In this document: positions 35,533 to 46,900 of the stretch, one piece after another | Numbering within the stretch: the first letter of the stretch is position 1 | How the letters are laid out: every line of letters starts with the position of its first letter | Assembly (NCBI GenBank): GCA_003427395.1 | Contig: BFEA01000057.1 | Location: 4,258,774-4,322,773, forward strand | Origin: Chara braunii | Lineage: Eukaryota; Streptophyta; Charophyceae; Charales; Characeae | Length of the DNA stretch: 64,000 bases | Direction of reading: 5' to 3' | Made by a program: the position numbers and the translations under genes | The notes under the pieces: model-generated | What the model was told of the DNA's origin: nothing | What the model saw: the letters and a program-made list of their open reading frames with translations, nothing else | The model's database searches: none

Positions 35533-36750
35533 TTAATTACACGGCGCCCACTGCTCATTTAGTTCCCGCTCGGCCGACAGAGGCCCCTTTTGTGTTGCTT
35601 TGTCCCCCACTTCTTGTGGGGCGGCAGCTACTTGCCACGAACACTGCCCCTTTCCGGTAACTTGACCTCCCTGGGCCAGGTTTCTCGCTTTCCGATGAAC
35701 TTTTGTTAACTTGGGAGGCTCAGGCTCCTTTTTTTTTTTTTCTGTCATTCCCTTTTCTTTGCATCTCCGAGGGGTATGACCAGCCTTCCTACACCAATCA
35801 CACACCATCTTTGCCCAGTGCTCTCGCGCTCTCTTACTCTTTCACTCCCTCCTACCTGCAGCTGACGACGCTTCCATGTGAACAGGGCCTCTCTTCGGAT
35901 CATATGCGACCATAGGCAGGGCCTGTCTCTTATACACATCTAGATGTGTATAAGAGACAGTCCGAGGGGTATGACCAGCCTTCCTACACCAATCACACAC
36001 CATCTTTGCCCAGTGCTCTCGCGCTCTCTTACTCTTTCACTCCCTCCTACCTGCAGCTGACGACGCTTCCATGTGAACAGGGCCTCTCTTCGGATCATAT
36101 GCGACCATAGGCAGGGCTATGCTAGATTCCTGTTCCTCTTTTACCTCAACCAACCTCTCGCCTTCATCTCTCCCTTGAACGCAAGCTCGTCTCCTCGGGG
36201 TTCTCTTGCGAAGGAGTGACTCTTGATCATCACCCCTCCCCTCTGCTCCATCCTGCCCAGCTGGCCCACTCGATGTTCCTTCAAAAGTCATCCTCTTGCC
36301 TCGCCTGGCCTCTTTTAGTCGCGTCAACCTTTCTTCCAATATCCCAACTTGCCTCTGTATACCGCTCAATTCTCCTTGTGTTGACGCAGCCCCGACTAGC
36401 TGCATGGGCCCTTTATCGAGTTGGCCTTCCGTTCTCACCTCTGGAAACCTCATTTTTAGTGAAGCCTCCATCCCATCCCAGATCTGCGACTTTAACATGA
36501 GAGTTACACCTCCTCACTCAAATCTTCGCAGACGAATAGCGGCAACTTGCTCTATATCGCCTTTTTGTCCCACATCTTCGTGAGGGCGAAGTCATGATAG
36601 TCGCATAGGAAGGCATATAAATTCCTTCCTTGAAAAAGAAGGGTACAAAGGTCCGGGGGCATTGAGTCACCGACTCGCACAGGAGTATTCTACTGAGGCA
36701 CGAGCTCCTCCAGTGCAGGATTTGGGCAAAACCACTGTCTTCAGCCATGA
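35533..36750 (-). pseudogene. Second gag (minus) with intact CCHC knuckle, frameshifted
   Basis: Read on the minus strand the gag begins before 36640 and includes RNLYAFLCDYHDFALTKMWD, KKAI, a TAG in place of a Trp-type codon, and SKLPLFVCEDLSEEV, the capsid pattern. It continues in the frame 36037-36498 with a probable coiled coil (SGIQRQVGILEERLTRLKEA) and a basic, Glu-rich tail. The zinc knuckle CDWCRKAGHTPRRC (35761-35802) keeps all four ligands. The frame between tail and knuckle is artificially broken by a library adapter and a duplicated 157-bp segment. Upstream on the same strand lie copy F of the pre-gag ORF and the LTR/PBS at 39.77 kb. No protease or RT follows. Confidence 0.72.
35923..35960. 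other. Nextera mate-pair junction adapter (sequencing artefact)
   Basis: CTGTCTCTTATACACATCT at 35923-35941 is followed directly by its reverse complement AGATGTGTATAAGAGACAG at 35942-35960. These are two Tn5 mosaic ends joined head to head, the junction adapter of Nextera mate-pair libraries. The 157 bases before it (35766-35922) recur after it (35961-36117). It is not a natural transposon. Confidence 0.98.
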
Positions 36751-36943
36751 CGTTGGTACTGGCTTGACACGCATGACAATCAATCGATCATCAGACTGTG
36801 GCGCAAGAAGGCTCAAAACAAGTAAGGTTGGCAAAAACTTCTAATACTCAATTCACACTGACCACTTTCCCACTCACCTCATAGGGTGTAAACTTTTAAT
36901 CACCCTTGCTCTAATTTTAAGGGTACTATGAGCAGTATACAAC

Positions 36944-37697
36944 CTAGATGCAGCTATCAGAGCGTGAAGGTACTCCCTATCTACTTGCTACCGCCCGAAT
37001 CTCGTCCCAATCTACAGCCCTCTCATCTGGATCGTGGGAGCTCGCATAAGCATCAACAACATTGACCAAGCTCCTTAGCCCTTGGCCATGGGGTAAGAAT
37101 CTTTGGTCCGGATACAGGCCATACACCAACTAGCACGTGTACCTTGCATATCCCCATTCTCGCACCCTCACTGCGGCCTCTACCCTCTCTTGTCCCCCAA
37201 AACACTTCTCTACGAGAAATTCAGGCACGATGACTCGTAACGGGGCAGAAGGAAGCCGAAATTCACCGGCATGCTTGACTTCTATATGGGTCATCACTCG
37301 CTCTTCCCTCTCATGAACCCTTCCTCTTGTCCACTTCTCGACGGCTCCCTCAACTATCCTTAGTGGCCTCGCAAGCAAACTCGCATGCCCAAATGCCAAC
37401 TCGACTCCATGCTTGACCCAGAATGATGAGGAGGTGTATAGGGTCACCCTTACGATCGCACAACCTTAATCATCATCAAAACCGGATTCGATCCAAGCGA
37501 AAATACCCACGTCTATCAATGTGCCCCACCAGGAAGAGATAGACTCTCCTTCCTTAACTCTTCTCGGCAAGGATACCTTGAGTCCATCTTCCTTTTTTAC
37601 AGGCAAGGTCACACAGAGCGAGTTGCCTTCGCTCTGGTCTGGGTTCTGCCCATTACAAAAAAGACGTCCATCATATTGATAATCATACTCTACAATC
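36944..37697 (-). pseudogene. Pre-gag ORF family, copy F
   Basis: On the minus strand one frame runs from about 37697 (EYDYQYDGRLF) through SSWWGTLIDVGIFAWIESGF, a TAA at the position of a Glu in copy E, CAIVRVTLYTSSSFWVKHG, the conserved block EFRLPSAPLRVIVPEFLVEK with CFGGQERVEAAV, then a TAG after ARYTC, LVYGLYPDQRFLPHGQGL and another TAG before GVPSRSDSCI. It lies between the PBS at 39.77 kb and the gag, the same order as on the plus strand at 20.9-26 kb. No known function. The match to copy E (IWIDSGW and CAIERVTLYISS at 63.9 kb) is the strongest within the family. Confidence 0.72.
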
Positions 37698-37739
37698 CCT
37701 ACCTCTGAAGCCTCGGCTTCAGATCACCTTTCCCTAAAA

Positions 37740-39750
37740 TGCGTCATTTCCAGTGTTTAGGACCACCCAGTCTTAGAGAAAATAATAATGGTGATATATC
37801 ACGATAGTATAGCATTCATAGATATAAAAAATTCATAATTATAATATTAATGAAAAACGATATATTACCATAGTAACAGACAACAATACTAATCATAATA
37901 CTCAAAACACATCATACACAAGTTAGTCAGTTACTCAAAGCATATACAAATATCTCATAACGACAGACCTATATCAACAAACATAACATGTGATAGACAT
38001 ATTATGATCAGAGATATGATTGTCAACAATTAGTACTCTCAAACATAATTCTTGTGAGAGTACCACACTTTACTCCCCTGGCTTTGACAGAAGTATACTG
38101 TGGCGAGGGGCAGTGTAATCCTTTTTAGAAAGGATAGGATCTTAAATCCCCGAGTCCCACTTCAAGGATCAAGCCTAACTGCTTCTCCCTCCAATTCTAG
38201 CGTCCGCTCCTTGTAGACCCTTGCCAATAAAATAAACAACCTCAACATACACGCTTCGGGTGGTGTCACCCCGTCCTGTGCTGGTGAACCCACTTGACAT
38301 AAAAATAGTTGGGGATTCACCCCCTACTTTCCTGTGGCAAGTAGTAGCCGCTTCCCTCATAGGCCAAAGTCTAACAAGACTCAAATACTCTCCTCCTTTT
38401 CAGTGGTAGTGTAGTTATTTTATCACAGGAGATATAACAACAACACCCCACTATGAACCAGGAACTTAATTCCGGCGTGGGTCTCACTACTACTTATAAG
38501 ACAAGATCATAACTTATTCAAAGCCACCTCTCAGGGGGACGATAACACAGGATTGCAACCTTCCTTAGGGAAGACATTACACATTGACTATTCCCTGAGA
38601 GGAACTTATCCCAAGGAAGTAGTCACTCCATTCACCTCTGAATCCGCATCAGACGTGGATTCTGCGCAATGCTTTTACCACTCTTTGAAGAACAATCCAA
38701 ATGCACAGACTTTAACAGACAGCCATAAATCAATAAACGAACTTGAGACAGTCATATAGATCCAATAAATTCAAATACATACCTGAAATAAATAACCCGT
38801 ATAAATATTCCTAAAAACATCAAGCACATATAACCAGACACTAGGCGTATTTACTTACATTAGATCTGGCATATATGGATGAGTTCAACATATAACTCAA
38901 ACGAAAATGCTTTTAGAAGATAATAGTCTCAAGTCCTTAACTCCAACCCCATAGATTCAAATGGATGGTCCAAGCCTGGAAAGGTTCAAGTGAAGGTCTA
39001 ACATCACCTACATCTTGGTGCCGTACAAAAAGTAAGCAAAGCAGTCTAAGTGTTAGCCCTTTCACGGCTATCCTAACTGCCCCAAGGATCAGATATATTT
39101 CTCGCAGAGAGGTTACTATGCAGACCTACTACGTTTCGTAGTCTTTTCCATTGAGGTCATAGCATGGTGTTCCCTGCATCTATCTACTGCCTCACATGCC
39201 TAGTTCAAACACATTACGCATGGCAGACCTCACATTATCATGACTATATAGGTCGAACAACCGCTTAGAACCCAGACTCCAGGATCTCAGTCCATGCTTA
39301 GCCTAACCCTCCTTGAAGTCCCTCGACGACTTCTAACTTAATAGGCCCCTTTACACACCCTCAGCCTCACTCCAAAGCCATAATAGGTACCTTATACGGT
39401 CAACTCTCTCGATGGACGTTCTGCGCCCGATGCCATCTTATCTTACCTTGACTATACCAACAATGCAAAGCACGTCCAAACCAGTCAACTATCGTGGTAA
39501 GAAGAGGTACTATTTCCAACTACCATCTTATCAGTCAAAGTGCGTAAGCGCATAGTCAAAATGCTTATCGCTCTCATGCCACCTGTACGGCACCAAGCAA
39601 AGTCAACTCGCACAGTCAACCTTCACTCGGTATTTTATCCAATACCATCAATCAATTAATCTGAAAAGGCTCAATCAAACTTCCCACTTTGCCTATTTCT
39701 CACATTCCCATACCCGGATGTCATTCCACCAAGGACAACGGCAGGCAACC
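37740..39750. other. Leader region of the minus-strand LTR element
   Basis: About 2 kb of AT-rich sequence between the primer-binding site and copy F. No gene, RNA or strong repeat is recognised. It presumably belongs to the 5' untranslated part of the element. Confidence 0.4.
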
Positions 39751-39754
39751 GTTA

Positions 39755-39772
39755 TCCCCGGCAACGGCGCCA
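39755..39772 (-). promoter_or_regulatory. Primer-binding site complementary to tRNA-Asp
   Basis: On the minus strand this reads TGGCGCCGTTGCCGGGGA, two bases (GG) after the LTR end CA. It is the complement of the 3' end of plant tRNA-Asp (UCCCCGGCAACGGCGCCA) and equals the site known from Athila-like Gypsy elements. It primes minus-strand DNA synthesis and fixes the orientation of the element as minus. Confidence 0.88.
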
Positions 39773-39774
39773 CC

Positions 39775-39861
39775 TGTCGAGCGCATCGGTCCGGCACCGC
39801 ATAAGCCAGCAGAGGAGGGTCCCACGCTGCCTTTTGCGGTGCCGGACCGATGCGCTCGACA
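39775..39861 (-). repeat. LTR terminal fragment with 27-bp inverted repeat
   Basis: The segment begins TGTCGAGCGCATCGG and ends CCGATGCGCTCGACA; the outer 27 bases on each side are exact reverse complements, with a 33-base centre. It abuts the PBS in the correct way for an LTR 3' end and its terminal part equals the LTR ends at 32332 and 56924. Either an 87-bp remnant of a larger LTR or a terminal hairpin; the sequence beyond 39862 belongs to something else. Confidence 0.75.
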
Positions 39862-40310
39862 ACGGGCCAACCTCAACTACTCTCCGAATGTGCACAATGA
39901 GACAATCCTCCAATCGAACATGGAAAGATCTGTTGCCATATTTTTTTGTCTTTTGCGCCCGTCTTGCTTTTTTTGCAGCGAGGCGCCTCGTTGGGCCCCA
40001 TTTCTCCAGGCGCTTTCCAACAGAACTGAGAACGAAACGACGCGCTTTGCGGACTAAAAGAAAAAAACCACAGCTCCTCGGACTCGTGAGCAAACGGGCC
40101 TCCCGGCTCCACGGGAGTTGCGAACAGGCCTCCGGTTCGTGGGCCCAGGGGGGGGGCATGATGCTGAGCCCTTTGCAAGGGGGGTGGGCATGATGCTGAG
40201 CCGTTGCAGGGGGGGAGGCATGATGCTGAGCCCTGTGCATCTCTAAGAGTATAGGGAAGGAAGGAAATGCGTAGTGGGGAGTGAATGAATCTGGAAAGAG
40301 ATCATACAAA
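39862..40310. other. Unassigned, with three tandem GC-rich units
   Basis: Open frames on both strands have no known features. At about 40150-40235 three imperfect 31-base units GGGCATGATGCTGAGCC with G-runs follow each other. Confidence 0.5.
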
Positions 40311-42380
40311 ATCCCACTTAAGCATCAGGCAGGCATAAATTGCCTCCATGAAAGTTTTGAAGCCTTCAAGATTTGAGATTCATATGGGACGCTGGACCCG
40401 TTTTCCGGCAGGTGATGCTTCCCACCAATAGATGGACCCTCTCCCCAGGTGCTAGTGGTGCCTGCTCTCACCAGCACCACTAGCACTGGAGGGAAAGTTT
40501 ATTTAAAAAAAGAAAAGAAAAAGAAAGATTCATTTTATTGTATGGATTCTTGTTGTGGTTCTAGTTGTAGTTTTCGTTTGAGTCCTGTGCTGTGTGTGCC
40601 TTCACTTAACAGTGAAGGAAAGTTTTGGTTAGGATCTTGAACTTTCTTGCCCTTTCTTGTCCTCTTCTGCATGTGATCAGCAGACCAAGGATGGTGTAAG
40701 AAGTACGACTGAAAAAGCGGAATCGGCAGCCGTGAACTTGGGGGAGAGGATGGGTGTACCCACCACCAAACCTATCGGTGGCAGCGGTGCTTCTTGATAT
40801 GTACATTCAAGGTCCATCCACCTCGGTTGTGGATTGAAACTCTGGAAACCTCAAGAATATCAGTCAACACAGGGACCAATACGTAAGCTTTTTCTCACTG
40901 GATACAGAAACGTGGCATTGACAGACATTGGTAAACCTTGCCCAAGCTGCACGCAAAGAGATTACAGAAGGGCATTGGAGACAACCTGAGGTGAACATTG
41001 ATGTGCTGAAAGGCCGATGTAGATCAAACGATGGAAGTCAATGTGCCATCATCTGACTGGGCACTCAAATCAGCATATGCGGCCCAAAAGTGCGAGCCAC
41101 CAAGATGTCATTCTCCAAAGGTTTGAACTTCTCTGAAGCGCAGAAGCACTGGGGATTGCGCATACTCTTTGTTCCCCTCTTGGCTTTGTGATCACTGCCT
41201 ACATTGTCATGGCAGAGGATGGTTCTTTCCCCGCGGATTCTCATCTGGGAATTGAACAGGTTTTGGGGGAGCTCGAAGGATGCAAACATGTTCTGGTCTG
41301 TGTATCTGGACACAGCTGCATGGACTGGAGTGGAAGAAAAAACGAAAAAGGAAGAAGAATGTGCAGGGCCTCTGTTTAGTCGTTGTTGAAGCTGTGAAAT
41401 CTGGTGGTCAATGAAGGCCAATAACTGAGAAGGCTCAGAAAGATTGACAAAGCGAACGACGAAGTGAAAAAACAGGGATCTATGATTCTATATGTGAATG
41501 CCTGTTGGTTATGCGAGCTGGAGATGTTTCCATCAGTTTGCCTCTTCAAAATGTTACTAATTGAGGCACCATTATCCACTCATAAAAAAAGGCGATGGTG
41601 GCGGAGAAAGATTGGCAAGGGCTGACCAATGTCTGTGGAACCTGACAAAGATTAACAAAGGCTGAAGAGTATTGATGAATGCCAAGAAAGGTCAATGAAG
41701 GCTGAGAAGGATGACGAATGCTAGCAAAGATCAATAATTCTCAGTGATGAATTGGTTTGAACTTGAGACAAGTTCTATAACAGAACCTTGTCTTCAGAAG
41801 GGAGGGTTTGGTTTAGCCATGAGTTTAATAGCCCAACCGTGTCTGGCATAGGGAGAAACTGGTTCTGTGGCTTCAGTCTTCATGTCCAAGAGCCAAACCT
41901 GTCTGTGTAAGGGAGGTCTTGGCACAATGGTGACTTCCAACAGCACATTTTTTCACTTTTACCTGTGGAATGCAAGACTTCGTACAGCCGCAAGTCTAAT
42001 GGTGGAAACTGGTCTGCAGAAGGGAGGGCTTGATTCAATTGCCAAGGGGAACAGACGAGCAGGATATGGAAGAGGTTGGAAGGAGCGAGGTAATAAAGAA
42101 TCAAGGGCATTTTCCAGACTCTAAAAGCTGGTGCTGCTTGTGTAAAACATAAATCGTAGGTTGTTGGAACTTGGAGGTTTGGCTTATTACAGTCTTGAGG
42201 GGAGTTCTTTCAGCATGGTACGCCTGTCAGATGCATCCTGCTGTGCAGGTGCTAGAGGAAGAAGATTGGGTTGAGTAGAAGTGCATTTTGGAATATTGAT
42301 CTGATTTTTTTTTTGCCTCTTGTATTCTGTTGTTTCTTACACCCAATCAGTTGGGTAGAATTTTGTCTTGAGTTTCTTTT
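40311..42380. other. Mostly unique, unassigned sequence
   Basis: No retroelement similarity is seen. A hairpin GTGCTAGTGGTG...CACCACTAGCAC lies at about 40450-40488. Between 41580 and 42060 short motifs recur loosely (AAGGCTGA, AGAAGGGAGGG, GGAAACTGGT), as in a transcribed untranslated region. Frames on both strands are short and not recognised. Confidence 0.4.
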
Positions 42381-42593
42381 AAACCACCAGTACCTCGCTC
42401 AGCTATCGGCCGCGGGCCTTCCCGTATATGCGCCGCAGCCTTAGGGGGCTCGGCCAAGGGAAGGCCCGGTCGTAGCGCGGACGCTGGGCCCCGCTTCTGT
42501 AGGGACGACACAGTAGAGAAAAAAACAAAAAAGAAAGAAAAAAAAAAAATGAAATACACAAACAAAAAAAAAACAACGGAAAAACAGCTGAAG

Positions 42594-42601
42594 TCACGTG
42601 T

Positions 42602-42654
<53 letters not shown>

Positions 42655-42731
42655 TCGTTTCGAAATACGAAACGGGAATGCATCCTCCCGTGATAGCGGG
42701 AAGATGCATTCCCGTTTGGTTTCTCGAAACG

Positions 42732-42773
<42 letters not shown>

Positions 42774-42781
42774 CACGCCAC

Positions 42782-42837
<56 letters not shown>

Positions 42838-42926
42838 TTTCGAAACAGTAAACGGGAACGCATCTTCCCGCNNNNNNNNNNNNNNNNNNNNNNNNNNNNN
42901 NNNNNNNNNNNCGTTTACTGTTTCAA

Positions 42927-42973
<47 letters not shown>

Positions 42974-42992
42974 CGAGTTCGCCGCAACCCTC
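42594..42992. repeat. GA/CT microsatellites flanking two hairpins, with a 40-N gap
   Basis: Runs of (GA)n and (CT)n alternate with two palindromic inserts. The first (about 42655-42730) has 35-base arms around CGGGAATGCATCYTCCCG; the second begins at about 42837 with GTTTCGAAACAGTAAACGGG, then 40 N (42872-42911), then CGTTTACTGTTTC. The gap therefore lies in the loop and inner stem of a hairpin. Confidence 0.85.
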
Positions 42993-42999
42993 CATGCAT

Positions 43000-43674
43000 T
43001 TGTTTCCATCGGGGAATACAACTGCTCAATTGATGGGAAATAAAATATATATAAGTAGGCCAATCTCACAAAGTTCCCTTGTAGCTGTGCCCCTCATGGG
43101 TTAGAACGTTGTTTTATATGTGGCATTTCAGGGGGTGAAGGGATAGGAGGGAGAAAAGACGAAAGAGAAGGGGAGGAGAATAAGTAGAAGGAAGAGCAAA
43201 TGGACAGGGTAAGATGGGAATACAACCCATTATAAAAACTGACTCAGAGTAAAGTTGCGAGAGGTAATCAAATAATCATGATAATTCCAGAGAAAACACA
43301 AAATCCGAAAAGAACAGATTTTCTATTGCATACCCGAAAGGGTCCATCACGTCACTCTTAACACTTTCAGCAATACGTGCTACAATGTCCCCCAAACAAT
43401 GCCAATATACAGAACGAGTTCAAGTAACTACAATTATACTCCACGACCGCAAGTACAGCTGCAATGAACCCAGATCGTGAAGACAGTTGTCAACAATGCA
43501 AGCCCAGATAAATGTCCATCGGCTGATGATTACTAATAGTCAAAATCGTAACCAGACAGAATGGGATGAGGTAATCATACACAGACGAAGAGAGAGGAGG
43601 ATGAAGAGGCAAAGGAGAGGAAGTACAATGCCCACTCCTGCTTCGGCCTCCCTCCTTCACTACCACCTCAATAA
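43000..43674. other. Unassigned sequence downstream of the candidate gene
   Basis: Purine-rich and unique-looking; no gene or repeat recognised. It could hold the 3' end of the minus-strand candidate gene. Confidence 0.35.
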
Positions 43675-43816
43675 TCAGTAGTCTGAACGAGTATCTGAAG
43701 TATCCTCAATGTGCCACGTGGCGCGTCTAATCAGTTCCACATCAGCATCTGGAGCAATGTCGACATGAAGACCACCAGGTACGTATCCTCGAACTCTCCA
43801 CAGTCCTGATCTCCTC
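43675..43816 (-). CDS. Candidate last exon of an unknown host gene
   Basis: After a pyrimidine-rich stretch ending CACTTCAG (a good acceptor), the frame reads RRSGLWRVRGYVPGGLHVDI and APDADVELIRRATWHIEDTS, ending in SDY and TGA at 43675-43677. The sequence is not repetitive and looks like a real protein end, but the family is not recognised. Whether it joins the other exon-like pieces up to 46308 cannot be decided here. Confidence 0.4.
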
Positions 43817-43859
43817 CTGAAGTGACGACGAAACAGAACAGCAATGCCGATTACGTTGT

Positions 43860-43965
43860 CCCAGCCATAGAACACGTGGCAGCAGCCACGCCAGCCAATG
43901 ATACACGTGGCAGCAGCCACATCAGCGATAGCGCATGGCAGCTGCCACGTCAGCAAGCCAAGAAG
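43860..43965. repeat. Short GTGGCAGCAGCCAC hairpin repeats
   Basis: ACACGTGGCAGCAGCCAC occurs twice (near 43874 and 43908), followed by GGCAGCTGCCACGT. Each copy contains CACGTG and can fold on itself. It lies in the presumed last intron of the candidate gene. Confidence 0.7.
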
Positions 43966-44815
43966 ACAGGAGCAAGCTGGCCACCATGCCGGACTAGCAG
44001 CGCCTCGCCAAGTCACAATGCCAGCGTCGCAGCGTCGAGCCAGCATTGAAGTCAACGCGTGAAGTCAGCATCAACGCAAGACAGAATGAATGTCAAAGCC
44101 AGGAAGTCAGCTTCTTATGTAGTGTTCACGCGGGGTCTGGACCCCGGATGCTGTATCCCTCAGCCGTCCAGATCTCAATGCGAACGAGGGCCCAGATTGG
44201 CTTGAAACCAAATTCCCTCCGGCCTGGATGCTGTCTGGGTACCTGCGCACAACAAGTGAGTGTATCCAACCAAGGGCCTGGGTGCGGTACCTTTGATTCT
44301 ACAGTTGCCATTGACTCTTGAATTTCCTGTGTGCAGCGTCCGGTCACACAGCCACGCTCGACAGACTCAAGCCTGGGCGTGTCTTGGTCACACGGCGCAG
44401 CACAGACCAACTCAGGTCTGCGTTTCCTGGGGCTGAGTTCTGAGCCCCAGGCTACTTCTGAACAGCGTTACTGCACAGCTAACCTGTCATCTCGAAAAAG
44501 CACAGTTGTCAAGCTGCAAAAAGGTACTTACGGCCGAGAGATTGAGCTAACCATTTTTTTGGTTCGATAGACGAAGTGCTAACAGAGCAACAAAAGGTCA
44601 ATCACATCTAGGTGAGAAGCAAAAACCATCCATCATAGCGACAGCAAGCAGGCACCGAACAGCCTAACTCATACAATAGTATTGATATCTCCGATGCCAA
44701 GTCCCCTGGTTATTACTCAGAGCACATTTCAAAGGAATTTTCAGAGAAACACGTCAGGAATTGAAAAATAAAAAAGAACCCGACAAACCCCGAACAGCTC
44801 GTAAAACAGCAGGGC

Positions 44816-44989
44816 TTAAGCAACAATTAGGTAAGCAAAGAACGGATCACGAATGTCCTGCGCACTGGCTCCATGTACTCGAGCATAGCGCCGTCGATCT
44901 CTGAGTTTGGGGATAGTGTCATAGCCTCTTCGCACTAATTTCGCCCTCTCATCCGCCAAGCCGCCCCCTGTCCTTTCAATTCTGCTCAT
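44816..44989 (-). CDS. Candidate exon or 57-residue ORF
   Basis: The minus strand from 44989, just after CAGCAG, is open for 57 codons to TAA at 44816-44818: MSRIERTGGGLADERAKLVR, RGYDTIPKLRDRRRYARVHG, ASAQDIRDPFFAYLIVA. The composition is protein-like and not repetitive. It may be an internal exon spliced at GTACAT after RRRYAR, or a small complete gene. No family recognised. Confidence 0.3.
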   Translation of the reverse strand: MSRIERTGGGLADERAKLVRRGYDTIPKLRDRRRYARVHGASAQDIRDPFFAYLIVA

Positions 44990-45968
44990 CTGCTGGCCGT
45001 GCGATATGATCCTCAGTATTCTCCTTCCCCATAATTTTGCTCTTCACGAAATGCTCTGGATATTGTCCCCATATTTACATCAGCCAGTGGCATCAATCCT
45101 ATGCCCGTCAGATGATTACTCAACAGAGCGCAAAACATCCTGCCACCCAATAGCACGAGGAACAGTACTCACTCCTCCGATCGCGGCTTTTTCTAGCATC
45201 TCTCAGTATCGTGAATACCCAGACAACTCAGTCGGCATTCCCAGAGATCCCCCACTTGCCCAAGCCGATATATGCGCAAGTACTTATACATATAAACACA
45301 CACAGAGTGCGCCATCAACAGAAAGAGACAGCCGCTCCTCGAAAATAATCGTGCTATGACCCGACGAGATGTACACTGAAACCGTAAGTAGACCGATTGA
45401 ACAGATGCAGGCAGATTCGTAGCCTATTTACATTCCAGCTGATTACCTTCAAGAAAGTCCTACGTATCACAGCATGCCCGACAACAAATGACAACAAAAA
45501 ATCCAATCCAAGTTCCCATGGAAGCGCCGGCCATTAGGTGTAAGTACTTCAAGCATCAAGGGTAAGAGGAACCTAAATAGGATTATAAAACATCCCCCAA
45601 ATAATTTCATAGCGAGACCATTTTACCACACTCTGGGTAGGTCCTCGGAGGAGTACAGTACAGGGAATGGGGTAGTGGCGTTCCCTAAAACGTTTTTCGC
45701 TACCTGCCACCAAGCTAGCTCATCAGAGGGGTATAGGAAAGCACCAGTATTCAAATACTCACATTTCGAAAGTTTGGGGATAAATTACCGTACGCAACGC
45801 AAACCCATTTCCAACCAATCGAAGTCACAAAGTGGGGAGATGGGGGAGGAGGGGAGTGAAATAAACTGGGGCGCAAAGGGAACAGATTCAGTGAGACAGA
45901 GGAGGGAGAGGGAGAGGGGGGAGGGGGGGGGGAGGGCGGAGGGGGAGCAGCGTTTCCGATTGCATAAC

Positions 45969-46308
45969 CTTCAACAGGCATAGTCATGGTGGAGTGGAAA
46001 GGGAATGTCACCTCCGGGGTAGTCTCATCGGCGGTTTCCTCCACAAAATGGTCTTCGAGCATCTCCTCAACGGATGGAGTCTGATCCATCAGAACAGCTT
46101 CCGAGATCCAAGTGTGCAGGTGGCTGTTGGTATACACGAAATCGTCGCTCCGGGCCATGGAGAATTCAACGGACAGTGGAGGTACGAAAGGAATCAGTGC
46201 AAATGAAAAGCTTGAAACGAGCCTGAAGGAGAAGATTGGTGCAGCCGCCCACTTGGCCAGGGAGTACTTGATCCCCATGGGTGAAGGGGGCGCTGAAACT
46301 GCCGTCAT
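45969..46308 (-). CDS. Candidate first coding exon of an unknown host gene
   Basis: ATG at 46308-46306 begins 113 codons that end with a plausible donor GAAG/GTTATG at 45969/45968. The product starts MTAVSAPPSPMGIKYSLAKW, contains a hydrophobic stretch IFSFRLVSSFSFALIPFVPP, and then an acidic, soluble part (DDFVYTNSHLHTWISEAVL, EEMLEDHFVEETADETTPE). This suggests a membrane-anchored or imported protein. Another exon-like piece ends at a GAAG/GTAATC donor near 45447 and reads FLLSFVVGHAVIRRTFLK. The region lacks transposon similarity, unlike the rest of the window. The gene is not recognised and the exon joins are unproven. Confidence 0.5.
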
Positions 46309-46682
46309 AAGCTTGAGAACCCTAACGTAACAACGAGTTGGGGCGGGGAAGACTGGGTGGGAGGGCGGTGGGGGAAAGGGTCCTTCCGCGGGATTCTGCG
46401 CCGGTAGCGCTGAACTGCCGCAGGGCAAAACTGCGGGGGACGAGGCAGCTCTTTGAAACACGCGACGGTGGACGCCGGTGCAGCTCGGTGCACTGCGCCA
46501 TCGCCGATTGGGAGTCGGCAACCGTGGGCAAGCTGTGGGGCGGAGCAAGGTCGTGAAGCACCATAGCGGGTCGTGCGGGCTGGTCGCATGGGCCCGGCCG
46601 CGTGCGGTGACCTGGCAAAGCGTGGAAGTGCAGAGCCCGGACTAAGGTGAATCGCATGCAAGCAAGCTCGACGGATGGAGCA

Positions 46683-46814
46683 GGTGTTGCACGCATGCAG
46701 TGATGATTCGCAATTCGGACTAGGCGTGGAGATGTCGTGAAGGAACAAGGTGTTGCACGCATGCAGTGATGATTCGCAATTCGGACTAGGCGTGGAGATG
46801 TCGTGAAGGAACAA
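46683..46814. repeat. 66-bp exact tandem duplication
   Basis: GTGTTGCACGCATGCAGTGA and the following bases at 46683-46748 recur at 46749-46814 without visible change. Recent duplication or an assembly effect. Confidence 0.85.
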
Positions 46815-46900
46815 GGGCGACACCAGAAAACTGGCGAGGCGAGGAGAAGAGAAAACACAACAGAAGAAATTAATCAAGAAACAAGGACGGAGCGCAGGGA

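Noticed and set aside
35745-35939. Small ORF starting with a CIRDR peptide
   Set aside because: The start lies in the Nextera adapter; the peptide is a known artefact type.
35923-35960. Natural Tn5/IS50 insertion
   Set aside because: Only two mosaic ends joined directly, with no transposase or IS sequence; fits library chemistry.
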